From an uncultured Rhodospirillaceae bacterium (lineage in GTDB: Bacteria; Pseudomonadota; Alphaproteobacteria; Rhodospirillales; Casp-alpha2), in the NCBI GenBank assembly GCA_913048145.1, contig CAJWVP010000119.1, forward strand, positions 1 through 8,254: DNA of 8,254 bases. The letters run 5' to 3'. Below the pieces are notes generated by a model. The model worked only from the letters and a program-made list of their open reading frames with translations, was not told where the DNA came from and did not search any database. Made by a program: the position numbers and the translations under genes. Below are positions 1 through 7,120 of the stretch, piece by piece (the stretch's first letter is position 1; each line of letters begins with the position of its first letter).

Positions 1-2
1 CT

Positions 3-170
3 CTTCCGAAAGTCCTCTTCTTCGCCTTCGCGGTGATCGCGACGATCATCGCGACCACCGCGCTCTTTCATTGGTGGCTGAGCAACCGCCATCGCCGGAA
101 CGGAAGAGCCCCTCGGGCTCGAGTCCGCTGGCTTCGCGGAAAGCAATCAACCATCCCCTCTAACTCCTGA
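3..170 (+). CDS. C-terminal end of an unidentified membrane protein (5' partial)
   Basis: An open frame enters from the left edge and stops at TGA 168-170, giving 55 codons. The first part (about residues 4-27) is strongly hydrophobic, with the stretch VLFFAFAVIATIIATTALFHWW. A very basic tail rich in Arg follows (NRHRRN and later RARVRWLRGK). That is the pattern of a last transmembrane helix followed by a positively charged cytoplasmic tail. The family is not recognisable; a transporter or antiporter terminal helix is possible but unproven. A start-like ATG with a good ribosome-binding site follows 18 bases downstream, so this was probably the upstream gene of a + strand operon. Its last bases overlap the out-of-frame tail of the truncated boxC on the other strand. 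Confidence 0.45.
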   Translation, partial: LPKVLFFAFAVIATIIATTALFHWWLSNRHRRNGRAPRARVRWLRGKQSTIPSNS

Positions 171-899
171 ACCCCCCGGAGTCTCACAATGCGTGCCATC
201 GTCACCGGCCAGATCGGCGGCGCGGGCCTGGACCCGGTCCATGAACTCTTGCGTCGGTGCCAGTTCATCAACGAAGCCCCATTCCTTGGCGCGCTTGCCG
301 CGCACACCTTCCTCGCTGGTGCAAAAAACGTCCGCCAAGTCGCGGCGGACTTTCCGTTTGTCTACGACGCGGGTCAGACCGCCCGTGCCGGGCAAGACGC
401 CTAACAACGGGACTTCAGGAAGGCTAACGGCGCTGGAACGGTCGTCGACCAACCAAATCTCGTCGCAGGCGAGGGCTAACTCATAGCCGCCGCCGGCCGT
501 GGTGCCGTTTAAGGCGGCGATGTAAGTTGTTCCAGAATGGCGGCTTGTGTCTTCAATGCCGTTGCGTGTCTCGTTGGTGAACTTACAGAAGTTGACCTTC
601 CAGCCATAGTCTGATTGGCCTAGCATGTAGATGTTCGCACCGGCGCAAAACATGCGTGACAGGCCGCTTGTGATGATCACTGATTTCACCGCGGGGTGTT
701 CGAAACGGATGCGTTGCAAGGCGTCATGGAGTTCCATGTCCACGCCCAGATCGTAGGAATTAAGCTTCAGTTTGTAGCCGGGCACCAGACCACCTCCCTC
801 GTCGATGGCGAGGGTGAGCGTCGCTACGGGGCCCGCAACCTTGAGCGACCAATGGCGATAGGTGTCGGGATGCCGGTCATACAGAATGGGGTCGGTCAT
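147..899 (-). pseudogene. boxC: Truncated boxC, benzoyl-CoA-dihydrodiol lyase, N-terminal part only
   Basis: BoxC opens and cleaves the 2,3-dihydrodiol of benzoyl-CoA, formed through the epoxide by BoxAB, in the aerobic CoA-dependent benzoate pathway. The product here has 250 residues, while the family is usually about 550. The N-terminal half is highly typical: YDRHPDTYRHW near residue 7, LKLNSYDLGVDMELHDALQRIRFEHP at 44-69 (crotonase-like), FCAGANIYMLG at 84-94 (oxyanion-hole region), the KFTNETRNGIEDTSRHSG block at 106-123, GGGYELALACDEI at 136-148 and SLPEVPLLGVLPGTGGLTR at 159-177. Similarity ends near residue 232 (base 206). The last 18 residues are unrelated, GC-rich and run into other DNA. 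The start is ATG 897-899 with a GGAGAGAGG-type site about 7 bases upstream. An in-frame ATG at 924-926 lies inside the operator and is rejected. The break removes over half of the protein, so the product is probably inactive unless the junction is an assembly artefact. Confidence 0.85.
178..206 (+). other. Ribosome-binding site and start of a gene cut at a junction with boxC
   Basis: GGAG at 178-181 lies 7 bases before ATG 189-191, and the first codons read MRAIVTG, a typical start of a real bacterial protein. Immediately afterwards the + strand becomes the antisense of boxC, because BoxC similarity on the - strand begins at about base 206. I infer that the first few codons of an unrelated gene are joined here to the interior of boxC. 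The frame stays open to 404 only by passing through antisense boxC, so the 71-residue product is not taken as a real protein. Confidence 0.4.
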
Positions 900-909
900 C
901 AATAGGCCT

Positions 910-918
910 CTCTCCAGA
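910..918 (-). promoter_or_regulatory. Ribosome-binding site that sets the boxC start
   Basis: On the - strand this reads GGAGAGAGG-like purine-rich sequence ending about 7 bases before ATG 897-899. It supports the MTDPILYD start over the ATG nine codons upstream, which has no such site and falls within the palindromic operator. Confidence 0.55.
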
Positions 919-921
919 ATA

Positions 922-935
922 TGCACTATAATTCA
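922..935. promoter_or_regulatory. Likely BoxR operator in front of boxC
   Basis: TGCACTATAATTCA is an imperfect palindrome (10 of 14 positions symmetric). Over 918-934 it matches the site at 1863-1879 in 15 of 17 bases. It lies between the boxR stop and the boxC start, over the predicted -10 element of boxC. BzdR/BoxR regulators are reported to bind TGCA-containing operators and to release them when benzoyl-CoA binds. Assigning this site to the neighbouring boxR product is inference from position and from the duplicate site. Confidence 0.6.
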
Positions 936-955
936 TATTTCGAAAAAGGAGTCAA
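925..955 (-). promoter_or_regulatory. Possible boxC promoter
   Basis: On the - strand TTGACT (950-955) resembles a -35 element and TATAGT (925-930) a -10 element. The 19-base spacer is long; reading the -10 as TTATAG gives 18. The -35 overlaps the boxR stop codon and the -10 overlaps the operator, so repressor binding there would block initiation. This would let boxC be transcribed separately as well as by read-through from boxR. Confidence 0.35.
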
Positions 956-1845
956 CCGAGGACACCACGCGCGACCGCCGCAAGGCTGTTGGCCGCCTCG
1001 TCCTCGTCTAGATCGCTTGTGTCGAAGACGGTGGCGGCGCGCTCGTACAATGGTGTTCGCGCCTCCAGGATGGACTTCAGGTCCGCCATGGCCTCGCGGT
1101 TTTTCAACATGGGGCGCATGTCTCCCTGCGCGACCACCCGGCTCATGTGCTCTTCGGGCGTTGCTTGCAACCAGATACAATGGCAGTTGCGCAAGAGGGT
1201 CGCGAAGGTGTCTGGTTCGGTGACAATGCCGCCGCCCGTCGCGATCACTGCGTGATCGTGGGCGGCGATAGCCTGGTCTAGGCATCGCCGTTCGTGGCGG
1301 CGGAACGCCGGTTGGCCGGCCAATGCCAGCAATTCCCCAATGCTGGCCCCGTAATCGGCCTCGATTAGGCGGTTTAGTTCGATGAAGGGCACGTTCAAAG
1401 CGTTGGAGAGGTGACGGCCCAGGCTGGTCTTCCCCGCACCCCTGAGGCCGATCAGGGCTATCCGCCCCGCTCGGGCCGAAACAGTGTCGAATTTGGCGTC
1501 CAGGATGGCGGTAACGTCTGCCATACGCTCGGTGCCGATGGTCCTGAGTTGGTCGACCACAGCCGTCATCTCGGCCGGCATGGTTTCGGCCCCGGGAATG
1601 AAGTCGCCGATGGGATAATCCATGGCGTGAGCTAGTTTAAGCATGACCGCCGCCGAGGGGTTCGCCGTGCCGGCCTCGAGTTTCGCAAGGTAGCGTTCGG
1701 AAACGCCTGAATCGGACGCCAGGATGCGCCGGGTCATACCGCGCTTCGCCCGCGCCATGCGGACTCGCGCACCAATCTCGGCAAGGAAGGCATCCAGGTC
1801 ATCATCGTTTGCGGTTTCGCGGTTTTGGCGCAGATTTCTATCCAT
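952..1845 (-). CDS. boxR: BoxR/BzdR-type benzoyl-CoA-responsive regulator (XRE HTH plus shikimate-kinase-like domain)
   Basis: The 297-residue product is a transcriptional regulator that in characterised relatives represses benzoate box/bzd genes and responds to benzoyl-CoA. Residues about 22-82 form an XRE/Cro-like helix-turn-helix (RVRMARAKRGMTRRILA, then SGVSERYLAKLEAGTANPS). A linker of about 90-125 follows. Residues 128-297 resemble shikimate kinase: P-loop GLRGAGKT at 133-140, TGGG at 203-206, and the lid-region remnant GDMRPML at 241-247. This two-domain plan and length are typical of BoxR. The start ATG 1843-1845 is about 21 bases from the palindrome 1867-1880, where the gene is transcribed divergently from the ligase, so autoregulation is likely. 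boxC follows on the same strand after about 50 bases. The kinase-like domain serves as an effector-binding domain in this family; catalysis is not expected. Confidence 0.9.
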   Translation of the reverse strand: MDRNLRQNRETANDDDLDAFLAEIGARVRMARAKRGMTRRILASDSGVSERYLAKLEAGTANPSAAVMLKLAHAMDYPIGDFIPGAETMPAEMTAVVDQLRTIGTERMADVTAILDAKFDTVSARAGRIALIGLRGAGKTSLGRHLSNALNVPFIELNRLIEADYGASIGELLALAGQPAFRRHERRCLDQAIAAHDHAVIATGGGIVTEPDTFATLLRNCHCIWLQATPEEHMSRVVAQGDMRPMLKNREAMADLKSILEARTPLYERAATVFDTSDLDEDEAANSLAAVARGVLG

Positions 1846-1866
1846 TCACTTCTTATCCAACAAATA

Positions 1867-1880
1867 TGCATTATAATGCC
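1867..1880. promoter_or_regulatory. Likely BoxR operator between boxR and the ligase, with divergent TATAAT boxes
   Basis: GCATTATAATGC at 1868-1879 is a perfect 12-base palindrome inside TGCATTATAATGCC. Because of the symmetry it carries TATAAT on the + strand (1872-1877, toward the ligase) and TATAAT on the - strand (1875 down to 1870, toward boxR). One bound repressor dimer could silence both promoters. No strong -35 element is seen in either direction; TTCTTA at 1850-1855 is a weak candidate for the ligase. The site is nearly the same as that in front of boxC. Confidence 0.65.
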
Positions 1881-1930
1881 ACTCCAATCGAACGGCGTGA
1901 CGATCCCGCGCGGAATCTGGTACAAAGTTG

Positions 1931-1948
1931 GAGGCAGATTCCTGCCTC
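1931..1948 (+). promoter_or_regulatory. Perfect 7-bp hairpin in the ligase leader
   Basis: GAGGCAG (1931-1937), loop ATTC, CTGCCTC (1942-1948) forms a perfect stem in the 5' leader, about 35 bases before the ligase start. No U-run follows, so it does not look like an intrinsic terminator. It may stabilise or fold the leader RNA, or be a DNA site; neither can be decided from sequence. Confidence 0.4.
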
Positions 1949-1982
1949 AAGTGAAGCGAGGCTCAGATCTCGGGGAGGACCG

Positions 1983-3536
1983 ATGAGCATGCAAGCCAGT
2001 ACCGACGGCCTTTACAACGCCGCCGAGGACCTGATCGGCCGTAACTTGCTAGCGGGGCGCGGCGACAAGACCGCGGTCATCGATACTAACGGCGCGTACA
2101 CCTACGCCGATCTGCACCGCCGCGCTCGTCAGTTCGCGAATGTGCTGACGGACCTAGGCGTCCAGGCGGAACAGCGAATCATGCTTTGCATGCACGACAC
2201 GGTGGCTTTCCCGGTCTGTTTCCTGGGCGCGATTCTTGCTGGAGTGGTGCCTGTACCGGTAAACACGCGGCTGACGGAGAAGGATTACGACTACATCCTA
2301 GCCGACAGCCGGGCCCGCGTCTTGGTCGTGTCGCCGGATCTATTGAACGCGTTCGAAGGTCACTTGGATAGTCACGGCAATTTGAACCATGTTCTGGTCG
2401 CCGGTGAGAATACGGGACCACACCAGACGTTGGCGGCGTTGACCGATGCAGCGCCAGCGGATTTTCAGACCGCCGCGATGAAACCCGATGACATGTGCTT
2501 CTGGCTTTATACCTCGGGCACTACGGGTATGCCGAAGGGCGCCGTCCATTTGCATTCCCATCTCATTGAGACGGCGGAACTTTACGCTATCCCCACCCTG
2601 GGCATTAACGAGAACGACGTTGTTTATTCAGCCGCGAAGCTGTTTTTTGCCTATGGGCTTGGCAATGCGCTGACCTTTCCGCTCGCCGTCGGTGCGACGG
2701 CGGTGCTTCTGGAAGGCCCGCCCATGCCGAGCGCCGTGGCGGCGATCCTTAAGGATCACCAGCCGACGATCTTCTACGGCGTGCCGACCTTATTCGCCAT
2801 GCTGCTGGCCGGCGATGAACTGCCGTCCCAAAACGATACTAACCTTCGGCTTTGCGTTTCGGCCGGCGAGGCCTTACCCGGTGAGTTGTTGACCCGATGG
2901 CAAGAGCGCATAGGCTGCGATATCCTGGATGGCCTTGGCTCAACGGAAATGCTGCACATCTTCCTATCCAACCGCCAAGGGGATGTGCGCCCGAACTGTT
3001 CAGGATGTGCTGTGCAGGGCTATGAGTTGCTCCTCAAGGACGACGATGGCCAGGAGGTGGCGGATGGGGAATTGGGTAATCTGCATGTCTCCGGCCCGAC
3101 CAGCGCAGTAATGTATTGGAACCAGCGCGAAAAGAGCCGCGACACGTTCCAGGGCCGTTGGACTGTCACCGGCGACAAATACTACGTGGATGAGGACGGC
3201 TACTACATTTACGGCGGGCGTTCCGACGACATGTTGAAGGTGGGTGGCATCTATGTTTCGCCCTTTGAGGTGGAAGGCGCGCTGATCGCTCATGACGCGG
3301 TACTGGAAGCCGCAGTGGTCGGTCATCCAGACGCTGACGACCTGATCAAGCCGAAGGCCTTCGTCGTTCTTAACGAAGGTGCTGAGGCCTCGGGAGAACT
3401 GGCTGAGGACCTTAAGGCCCTCGTTCGCGAGAGCCTAGCGGAGTATAAGTATCCCCGCTGGGTCGAGTTTATTGACGACCTGCCAAAGACCGCAACGGGG
3501 AAGATTCAACGTTTCAAGCTCCGTGATGCAGATTGA
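1983..3536 (+). CDS. bclA: Benzoate-CoA ligase (AMP-forming, ANL superfamily)
   Basis: This 517-residue enzyme would activate benzoate with ATP and CoA to benzoyl-CoA, the entry step of the box pathway and the source of the BoxR effector. Signatures in order: the AMP-binding loop YTSGTTGMPKG at 176-186, AKLFFAYGLGNALTFPL at 218-233 (substrate-pocket region typical of benzoate-CoA ligases), GEALPG at 295-300, GLGSTEMLHIF at 318-327, TGDKY at 396-400, the hinge region YGGRSDDMLKVGG at 410-422, and PKTATGKIQR at 501-510 with predicted catalytic Lys507. Length fits the benzoate-CoA ligase family. The start at ATG 1983 is chosen because GGGGAGGA lies at about 1972-1979 and residues from there align with the family. 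The frame is open to 1809, but that extension covers the operator and leader. Its stop overlaps the next gene by 11 bases. Close aromatic acids such as hydroxy- or fluorobenzoates are possible alternative substrates. Confidence 0.9.
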   Translation: MSMQASTDGLYNAAEDLIGRNLLAGRGDKTAVIDTNGAYTYADLHRRARQFANVLTDLGVQAEQRIMLCMHDTVAFPVCFLGAILAGVVPVPVNTRLTEKDYDYILADSRARVLVVSPDLLNAFEGHLDSHGNLNHVLVAGENTGPHQTLAALTDAAPADFQTAAMKPDDMCFWLYTSGTTGMPKGAVHLHSHLIETAELYAIPTLGINENDVVYSAAKLFFAYGLGNALTFPLAVGATAVLLEGPPMPSAVAAILKDHQPTIFYGVPTLFAMLLAGDELPSQNDTNLRLCVSAGEALPGELLTRWQERIGCDILDGLGSTEMLHIFLSNRQGDVRPNCSGCAVQGYELLLKDDDGQEVADGELGNLHVSGPTSAVMYWNQREKSRDTFQGRWTVTGDKYYVDEDGYYIYGGRSDDMLKVGGIYVSPFEVEGALIAHDAVLEAAVVGHPDADDLIKPKAFVVLNEGAEASGELAEDLKALVRESLAEYKYPRWVEFIDDLPKTATGKIQRFKLRDAD

Positions 3537-4839
3537 ACCATCCCGGTCCGCGGATGAGGTCCGCATTGTTGAGGCGGCGGGTGCGGCACTTGAGGTAAGC
3601 CTCTACGTCGGTGATGCAAAAGCGCCGACCATCGTTCTCTTGCATGAGGGCTTGGGCTCCGTCGCCATGTGGCGGGATTTCCCTGGCCGGGTCGCGACGG
3701 CAACCGGGTGCTCGGTCATGGTCTATTCGCGGCGCGGCTACGGACGGTCAGCGCCGCGGGCGGCATCCTACGGTGTCGACTTCATGCATGATGAGGCCCT
3801 GGAGGTGTTGCCTGAACTTCTGCGGTTGCTTGCCATTGAGAACCCGGTCCTATTCGGCCATAGCGATGGCGGTTCCATCGCCTTGATCTATGCTGCCGCG
3901 CATTCGGTGGCAGGGGTGATCGTCATGGCTCCGCATATCTTCGTGGAGGCGATGGGCATCGATTCCATCGCTGAATTACGTGAAACCGTAGGCGGTACGG
4001 ATTTTCTCACCCGTTTGGGTCGCTTCCATGACGATCCAGAACACGCCTTCCGCGGCTGGAATGATATCTGGCTGGCACCGGAATTCAGGGCCTGGGATAT
4101 TAGGGCGGAGGTTGCCCTCATCAACACTCCGGTCCTGGCGATCCAAGGGGAATCCGATCAATATGGCACCATGGCGCAGATCAACGGGATCGCCGCCGGG
4201 GCATTGGGACCTGTCGAATTATTGAAACTTCCTGATTGCGGCCATTCACCGCACCGGGACCAGGCGGAGGCCGTCCTGCGGGCGACGCAAACATTTATTA
4301 ACGGGCTCGACATGTGCGAGACATTGGGAAACGGTCGCTATCTGGAAGATTATGCAGAGGGCGAGGTAATTATTTCACGCCCCTACAAAATTTCGAAGCG
4401 CGAGATCATGACTTATGCGGATGCCTACGATCCGCAACCCATTCATATAGACGAAAACTACGCCCGCTTGGGGCCCTTTGGTGGCGTTATCGCCAGTGGC
4501 TTCCAAACCATTTCGCTGGCCTTTCGCCTGTTTGTAGAAACAGGCTATTTCGACGATGGTGTTTCCATGGGCGGGCCTGGCATGGACGAGGTGCGCTGGC
4601 TAGTGCCCGTCTATCCGGGGGACGTCCTGACGAACCATATCACGGTGTTGGAAGCGCGGCGCTCCAAAAGCAAACCGGATCGGGGCATCCTGCGCCTTGG
4701 CCACGACCTCCGAAATCAGAAGGGGGAAACGTGTACAACCGGTTCGACGGTGACGATCGTGAGGATGCGGACGACGGGTGGCGGCGTCCGCGCGAGTCGA
4801 TCAGGTGGCGAAACTGGCTCACGGGTCCCCGGTTCGTGA
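3526..4839 (+). CDS. Fusion of alpha/beta hydrolase and MaoC-type (R)-hydratase
   Basis: A single 437-residue frame joins two proteins. Residues about 20-260 are an alpha/beta hydrolase: oxyanion-side motif HEGLGS at 40-45, nucleophile elbow GHSDGG at 111-116 (Ser113), acid Asp211 in GESDQYG, and His240 in CGHSPH. Similar hydrolases often sit in box clusters, where thioester or ring-cleavage product hydrolysis is the usual guess. Residues about 268-414 are a MaoC-like hot-dog domain: GRYLEDYAEGE at 270-280, YADAYDPQPIHID at 297-309 with the Asp302-x4-His307 pair of hydratase 2, and GGVIASGFQT near 319-328. ATG 4312 (MCETLGNGRYLEDY) is where a separate MaoC gene would begin, and no stop separates the two halves. 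The start ATG 3526 overlaps the ligase end by 11 bases and lacks a clear ribosome-binding site, suggesting translational coupling. The last 20 or so residues (Gly/Ser/Arg-rich) look unlike a MaoC end and may come from a frameshift or a new junction. Confidence 0.75.
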   Translation: MQIEPSRSADEVRIVEAAGAALEVSLYVGDAKAPTIVLLHEGLGSVAMWRDFPGRVATATGCSVMVYSRRGYGRSAPRAASYGVDFMHDEALEVLPELLRLLAIENPVLFGHSDGGSIALIYAAAHSVAGVIVMAPHIFVEAMGIDSIAELRETVGGTDFLTRLGRFHDDPEHAFRGWNDIWLAPEFRAWDIRAEVALINTPVLAIQGESDQYGTMAQINGIAAGALGPVELLKLPDCGHSPHRDQAEAVLRATQTFINGLDMCETLGNGRYLEDYAEGEVIISRPYKISKREIMTYADAYDPQPIHIDENYARLGPFGGVIASGFQTISLAFRLFVETGYFDDGVSMGGPGMDEVRWLVPVYPGDVLTNHITVLEARRSKSKPDRGILRLGHDLRNQKGETCTTGSTVTIVRMRTTGGGVRASRSGGETGSRVPGS

Positions 4840-4864
4840 GAACGTTAAAACGCGGGCATTCAGC

Positions 4865-4893
4865 TTAACAATGATAGACTGAAATCGTAGCAC
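4865..4893 (+). promoter_or_regulatory. Weak candidate promoter before the dimethylformamidase-like gene
   Basis: TTAACA (4865-4870) matches a -35 hexamer in 5 of 6 positions. After 17 bases TAGCAC (4888-4893) matches a -10 in only 3 of 6. It sits in the 80-base gap after the fusion gene and would start RNA roughly 20 bases before the GTG start. Read-through from the ligase operon is an equally good explanation. Confidence 0.22.
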
Positions 4894-4919
4894 GAATCAT
4901 TTGACCAAAAGGTAATATT

Positions 4920-7055
4920 GTGACCCGACAGTTCCCGCGAATTCCAATTATCGGTTATTGCCATCCGCTTTCTGTGCGTCCTGGAGAAATCATTGGTTTT
5001 AAGGTTTCCTGTGCTGGTGACGGTGATTTTTCTGCGCGGGTTCTGCATTCTATCTGCGCGGATGCGAACCCAGACGGCCCAGGGATTATTGAAGAGGCAG
5101 TTGAGACATCGATTGAAAAGGATTACACCGCGCGGCCGCAAGCCTTTAACCCTGGTTCTTATGCCATTATCGAGACGGGGCCGACGGTTGAAGGAGATCT
5201 GACAATTGCGGCCACGATCTGGCCGACACTCCCGGGTGACGGAGAACAAGTAATCTTTTCAGCGGGTGGCTTCGAGTTGTTTCTTGATACAGATGGTGCG
5301 TTGGCAGCTCGAGTGGGCGACATTTCTGTTTCGACTGGCAAACCGTTGCTTTCACGGCAATGGTGCTTCGCTCGCCTCTCCTACACTAAGGCAAGCGGCT
5401 TGCTCACCATTGCGCAGCAACCCGATGAAATTTGGACAGATACTGCCGAAGCAAGTGTCGCCGCGCCCAACCAGTCCTACTTGGACGGTTTGCCGGTATT
5501 GATCGCTGCCGGCCTCAACGATGGCTTCGCGGACAATCACTTTGATGGGAAGATTGAGGCGCCAGGAATCTATGCGGCAGCGAACGTCGATCCCTTGCGG
5601 ATCGCAGCAAAATGGGATTTTGCCAAGCAGACCAGCTCACTCGTTGTCGAGGATACGGGGAAAGGCGGCTATCACGGCAGCTTGGTTAATCATCCTGCAC
5701 GCGCAATGACAGGTTCCGGTTGGGATGGCAGCGAAATGAACTGGCAGCACAATCCGGAACACTATGGTGCAATCCATTTTCATCGCGATGATATTTACGA
5801 CTTTGGCTGGCAGAACGACATAGAGTGGATGGTGCCAGAGGATTTTGCATCTGGTGTTTATGTATTGCGGATAACGCAGGGCGGTCACGAGGATGCGATT
5901 CCCTTCTACGTCTGTCCGCCATTAGGCCAGCGGACGGCGGACCTAGCTGTGCTTGTGTCGACGTTCACCCATGTCATTTATGGCAACCATTCCCGGCCTG
6001 ACTTTAAGCCCGAGTGGATGGACCGTCATCTGGCGCGTGGGGGATACCCTTACAACCCCGCACAATACGAGGAGTTAGGCTGCTCCACATATAACTTTCA
6101 CCGCGATGGCTCCGGTATTTGCCATTGCTCGCACCTGCGGCCTTTGCTGAACACCCGACCCGGTTATTACACCATGGGTTATGGGAAGGGCTCGGGTTTG
6201 CGCCATTTTCAGGCAGATAGCCACCTGATTTGGTGGCTGCATGAAAAGGGCATCCCCTACGACATCGTAACGGATAAGGAACTGCACGAAGAGGGATATT
6301 CCGCCATCCAAGGCTATAAGACAGTCACCACCGGTAGTCATCCAGAGTACCACACCTCAAACACACTCGACGCATTGCTGGCGTTCCGGAACCGTGGTGG
6401 AAATTTCATGTACTTAGGCGGCAATGGCTTCTACTGGCGCGTGGCCGTGCACGAGCAAGAACACGGCATTATGGAAATCCGCCGCGGAGAAGGCGGTATA
6501 CGAGCCTGGGCAGCAGAACCCGGAGAGTATTATAACGCGTTTGACGGCAATTATGGTGGTCTCTGGCGGCGAAGTGGGCGTCCGCCGCAGCAACTTGCTG
6601 GCCTAGGATTTACCAGTCAGGGGCAATTTGAGGGTACTTATTACCGCCGCACGGAGGAAAGCTACGCGCCGGACTTGGTCTGGCTTTTCGATGGCATTGG
6701 CGAAGAGGTCTTGGGCGACTTCGGATTGTCTGGTGGGGGGGCCGCCGGGTACGAGTTGGATCGCGTCGACGTCCGTCTTGGCTCGCCTCCGAATGTGCGC
6801 GTGCTGGCGCAGTCGGAGCAGCATCCAGATCACTTCGTGCTGGTGCCAGAAGAGCTCCTCACCCATCTGACCACATTGCCTTTGCAGCCCATCGACGACC
6901 TGATCCGAGCGGACATGATCTATTTCGAGGTCCCCGGCGGCGGCAAAGTATTCAGCGTGGGTTCCATCACTTTTTGCGGTTCATTGCCCTGGAATGGCGG
7001 TGACAACGATATTAGCCGATTAGTTGAGAATGTGTTGCGTCGATTCTTGGAGTAA
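4920..7055 (+). CDS. N,N-dimethylformamidase large-subunit family protein
   Basis: The 711-residue product resembles the large (beta) subunit of N,N-dimethylformamidase, an iron-dependent amidohydrolase that cuts a small N-alkyl amide to formate and amine. Order: N-terminal beta region (IIGYCHPLSVRPGEIIGF at 10-27), a LamG/pentraxin-like part at about 85-230, WMVPEDFASGVYVLRI at 303-318, then a glutamine-amidotransferase-like C-terminal domain. From memory, the Paracoccus enzyme binds iron through Tyr399, Tyr440 and Glu521, near His519. Here SHPEYH at 473-478 gives His474 and Glu476, and with the same offset of 45 Tyr354 (HVIYGNHSRPD) matches Tyr399. The second Tyr is less sure (Tyr391 is a candidate). 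The family enzyme is about 760 residues, so this one is somewhat short. The start is GTG 4920 with AAAGGT about 8 bases upstream. No small subunit (about 130 residues) is seen nearby. Codon use is more AT-rich than in the box genes, hinting at separate acquisition. No signal peptide is evident, so it is probably cytoplasmic. The true substrate is unknown. Confidence 0.75.
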   Translation: MTRQFPRIPIIGYCHPLSVRPGEIIGFKVSCAGDGDFSARVLHSICADANPDGPGIIEEAVETSIEKDYTARPQAFNPGSYAIIETGPTVEGDLTIAATIWPTLPGDGEQVIFSAGGFELFLDTDGALAARVGDISVSTGKPLLSRQWCFARLSYTKASGLLTIAQQPDEIWTDTAEASVAAPNQSYLDGLPVLIAAGLNDGFADNHFDGKIEAPGIYAAANVDPLRIAAKWDFAKQTSSLVVEDTGKGGYHGSLVNHPARAMTGSGWDGSEMNWQHNPEHYGAIHFHRDDIYDFGWQNDIEWMVPEDFASGVYVLRITQGGHEDAIPFYVCPPLGQRTADLAVLVSTFTHVIYGNHSRPDFKPEWMDRHLARGGYPYNPAQYEELGCSTYNFHRDGSGICHCSHLRPLLNTRPGYYTMGYGKGSGLRHFQADSHLIWWLHEKGIPYDIVTDKELHEEGYSAIQGYKTVTTGSHPEYHTSNTLDALLAFRNRGGNFMYLGGNGFYWRVAVHEQEHGIMEIRRGEGGIRAWAAEPGEYYNAFDGNYGGLWRRSGRPPQQLAGLGFTSQGQFEGTYYRRTEESYAPDLVWLFDGIGEEVLGDFGLSGGGAAGYELDRVDVRLGSPPNVRVLAQSEQHPDHFVLVPEELLTHLTTLPLQPIDDLIRADMIYFEVPGGGKVFSVGSITFCGSLPWNGGDNDISRLVENVLRRFLE

Positions 7056-7120
7056 CCTTCTATTCATGAGGACAATGTCTGCTGTCTGCTATCCGGTGAA
7101 GCTCAATTTGTTTGAGTTCG

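Noticed and set aside
189..404. 71-residue + strand frame beginning MRAIVTG
   Set aside because: Apart from its first few codons it is antisense to well-conserved boxC; only the start region is kept, as a junction sign.
1809..1982. N-terminal extension of the ligase frame
   Set aside because: It covers the boxR start, the operator and the leader hairpin, and the ribosome-binding site points to ATG 1983.
3000..3326. 108-residue - strand frame inside the ligase
   Set aside because: Lies wholly within conserved ligase coding sequence on the opposite strand.
4314..4868. 184-residue frame overlapping the MaoC half
   Set aside because: Out-of-frame shadow; the MaoC catalytic motif is in the other frame.
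4860..5249. 129-residue - strand frame over the start of the dimethylformamidase-like gene
   Set aside because: No recognisable family, antisense to a better-supported gene, no ribosome-binding site seen.
6731..6742. Run of seven G in the dimethylformamidase-like gene as a possible frameshift
   Set aside because: The frame reads on as a plausible C-terminal domain to a single stop, so there is no sign of a shift.
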